Origin: Hyphomicrobiales bacterium
GTDB lineage: Bacteria; Pseudomonadota; Alphaproteobacteria; Rhizobiales; Xanthobacteraceae
Direction of reading: 5' to 3'
NCBI GenBank assembly: GCA_009377695.1
Contig: WHTP01000047.1
Coordinates: 1 to 40,383, forward strand
Length of the DNA stretch: 40,383 nt
The notes below the pieces were generated by a model. That model saw only the letters and a program-made list of their open reading frames with translations, did no database searches and had not been told where the DNA came from. Below are positions 39,849-40,383 of the stretch, piece by piece (the first letter of the stretch is position 1; every line of letters starts with the position of its first letter). The position numbers and the translations under genes are program-made.

Positions 39849-40383
39849 TCATACCGCCGCGGTGGCGTCGTAACGATAGATCCAGTCGTAGCGCTCGGTC
39901 ACGCGCTCCTGCTTCCATTCGCTGTCGATGTGGGCGGCGGCCGAATCTGCATCCCCGAAGGCGCGGTCGACCGCCTTGAGCCGTGTCTGGATCGAGCGCG
40001 CGACCACCGCAGCGGTGCGCTCGCGCCGTGCCGCTTCGTAGTGCGCGAACGCCGCCGCGTGATCGTCCGGGTGCGCCGCGATGCAACCCGCGAGCACATA
40101 GGCGTCCTCGATCGCCATGACGGCGCCCTGGCCGAGGAACGGCAGCGTCGGATGACAGGCGTCGCCGAGCAGCGTCACGCGTCCCTCGCTCCAGTGCGGC
40201 ATCGCGGGGCGGATCATCAGCGCCCATTTGAACGGCTCGCCGATGTTGCGGAAGATCGTGTGCGCGTCCTCGTGCCAGCCGCGGAAATCGCTGGCGAGCT
40301 CCGCGTGGGTGCCGCGCTCGGTCCAGGATTCGACCTGCCAGTCATCGCGCTCGACGAAGGCGACGATGTTCATCAGTTCGCCG
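39849..40383 (-). CDS. FAD-dependent aromatic-ring monooxygenase, C-terminal part (5' end outside window)
   Basis: The visible 177 codons are the C-terminal part of a class A flavoprotein monooxygenase, the group of salicylate and hydroxybenzoate hydroxylases that use NAD(P)H and oxygen. The second FAD-binding motif is clear: GRVTLLGDACHPTLPFLGQG, then AVMAIEDAYVLAGCIAA. Next is a helix with FAHYEAARRERTAAVVARS. The region before, MNIVAFVERDDWQVESWTER, matches the substrate-domain sheet of 3-hydroxybenzoate 6-hydroxylase-like enzymes. The frame is open through the right edge (GEL before the first Met shown), so the true start lies beyond 40383. Precise substrate unknown. It is followed by a Bug receptor gene on the same strand. 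Confidence 0.9.
   Translation of the reverse strand, partial: GELMNIVAFVERDDWQVESWTERGTHAELASDFRGWHEDAHTIFRNIGEPFKWALMIRPAMPHWSEGRVTLLGDACHPTLPFLGQGAVMAIEDAYVLAGCIAAHPDDHAAAFAHYEAARRERTAAVVARSIQTRLKAVDRAFGDADSAAAHIDSEWKQERVTERYDWIYRYDATAAV

Overview
The window is high-GC, densely coded chromosomal DNA of an alphaproteobacterium, almost certainly order Hyphomicrobiales (Rhizobiales) and most like the Bradyrhizobium/Rhodopseudomonas/Xanthobacteraceae group. I infer this from gene content and order: secA divergent from a parvulin PPIase-argJ-mutT cluster, xerD divergent from aroK-aroB, bolA divergent from a J-domain gene followed by cobS-cobT, rpmB next to a DUF3108 gene and a SUV3-like helicase, then S4 protein-fdxA-carD. 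No database search was possible. Most of the window is housekeeping, with accessory insertions between conserved blocks.

Layout. 1-6013: mutT (cut by the left edge), argJ and a SurA/parvulin-type PPIase on the minus strand, divergent from secA, which has a good sigma70-type promoter and a long leader. 6148-9144: an unrecognised 404-aa gene of lower GC, then a lipoprotein L,D-transpeptidase. 9587-13131: an accessory block with a degraded accA 3' fragment, an arylsulfotransferase, a Bug/TTT solute-binding gene broken by a one-base frameshift, and a divergent LysR regulator. 13152-16319: accA, a crotonase, xerD and a 49-codon membrane peptide gene. 16364-16778: a cluster of palindromic REP-like elements and a 13-bp tandem repeat running into aroK. 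16778-19858: aroK-aroB-corC-like operon. 19992-21417: a Bug receptor and an exported cupin. 21750-22716: a tandem duplication of a transcription unit for very small exported proteins, each copy with promoter-region similarity, a leader hairpin and a terminator. 22728-28095: bolA, J-domain gene, cobS, cobT and a phytase-like esterase. 28172-30497: an exported cupin and a divergent winged-helix/TolB/TPR regulator. 30558-37538: rpmB, DUF3108, SUV3-like helicase, S4 protein, fdxA, a candidate short structured RNA, carD. 37757-40383: a Spy-like exported protein with a (DQNSK)5 repeat, another Bug receptor, and a flavoprotein monooxygenase cut by the right edge.

How the genes work together. SecA drives export of the many signal-peptide proteins here. 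AroK and AroB are two shikimate-pathway steps, ArgJ serves arginine synthesis, AccA fatty-acid synthesis, and CobS/CobT are the AAA+/VWA part of the aerobic cobaltochelatase (CobN is not in the window). The three Bug receptors have no TctA/TctB partners here, so they would share transporters encoded elsewhere. No rRNA, tRNA, CRISPR array, transposase or prophage gene was recognised.

The most interesting non-coding structures are: the composite palindrome cluster upstream of aroK, where three units share a 17-bp stem/21-nt loop/17-bp stem geometry; the duplicated small-secreted-protein units with matching leader hairpins; the accA 3' remnant that, with the intact accA, brackets the sulfotransferase block as a diverged direct repeat; and the promoter plus terminator-like hairpin between fdxA and carD.
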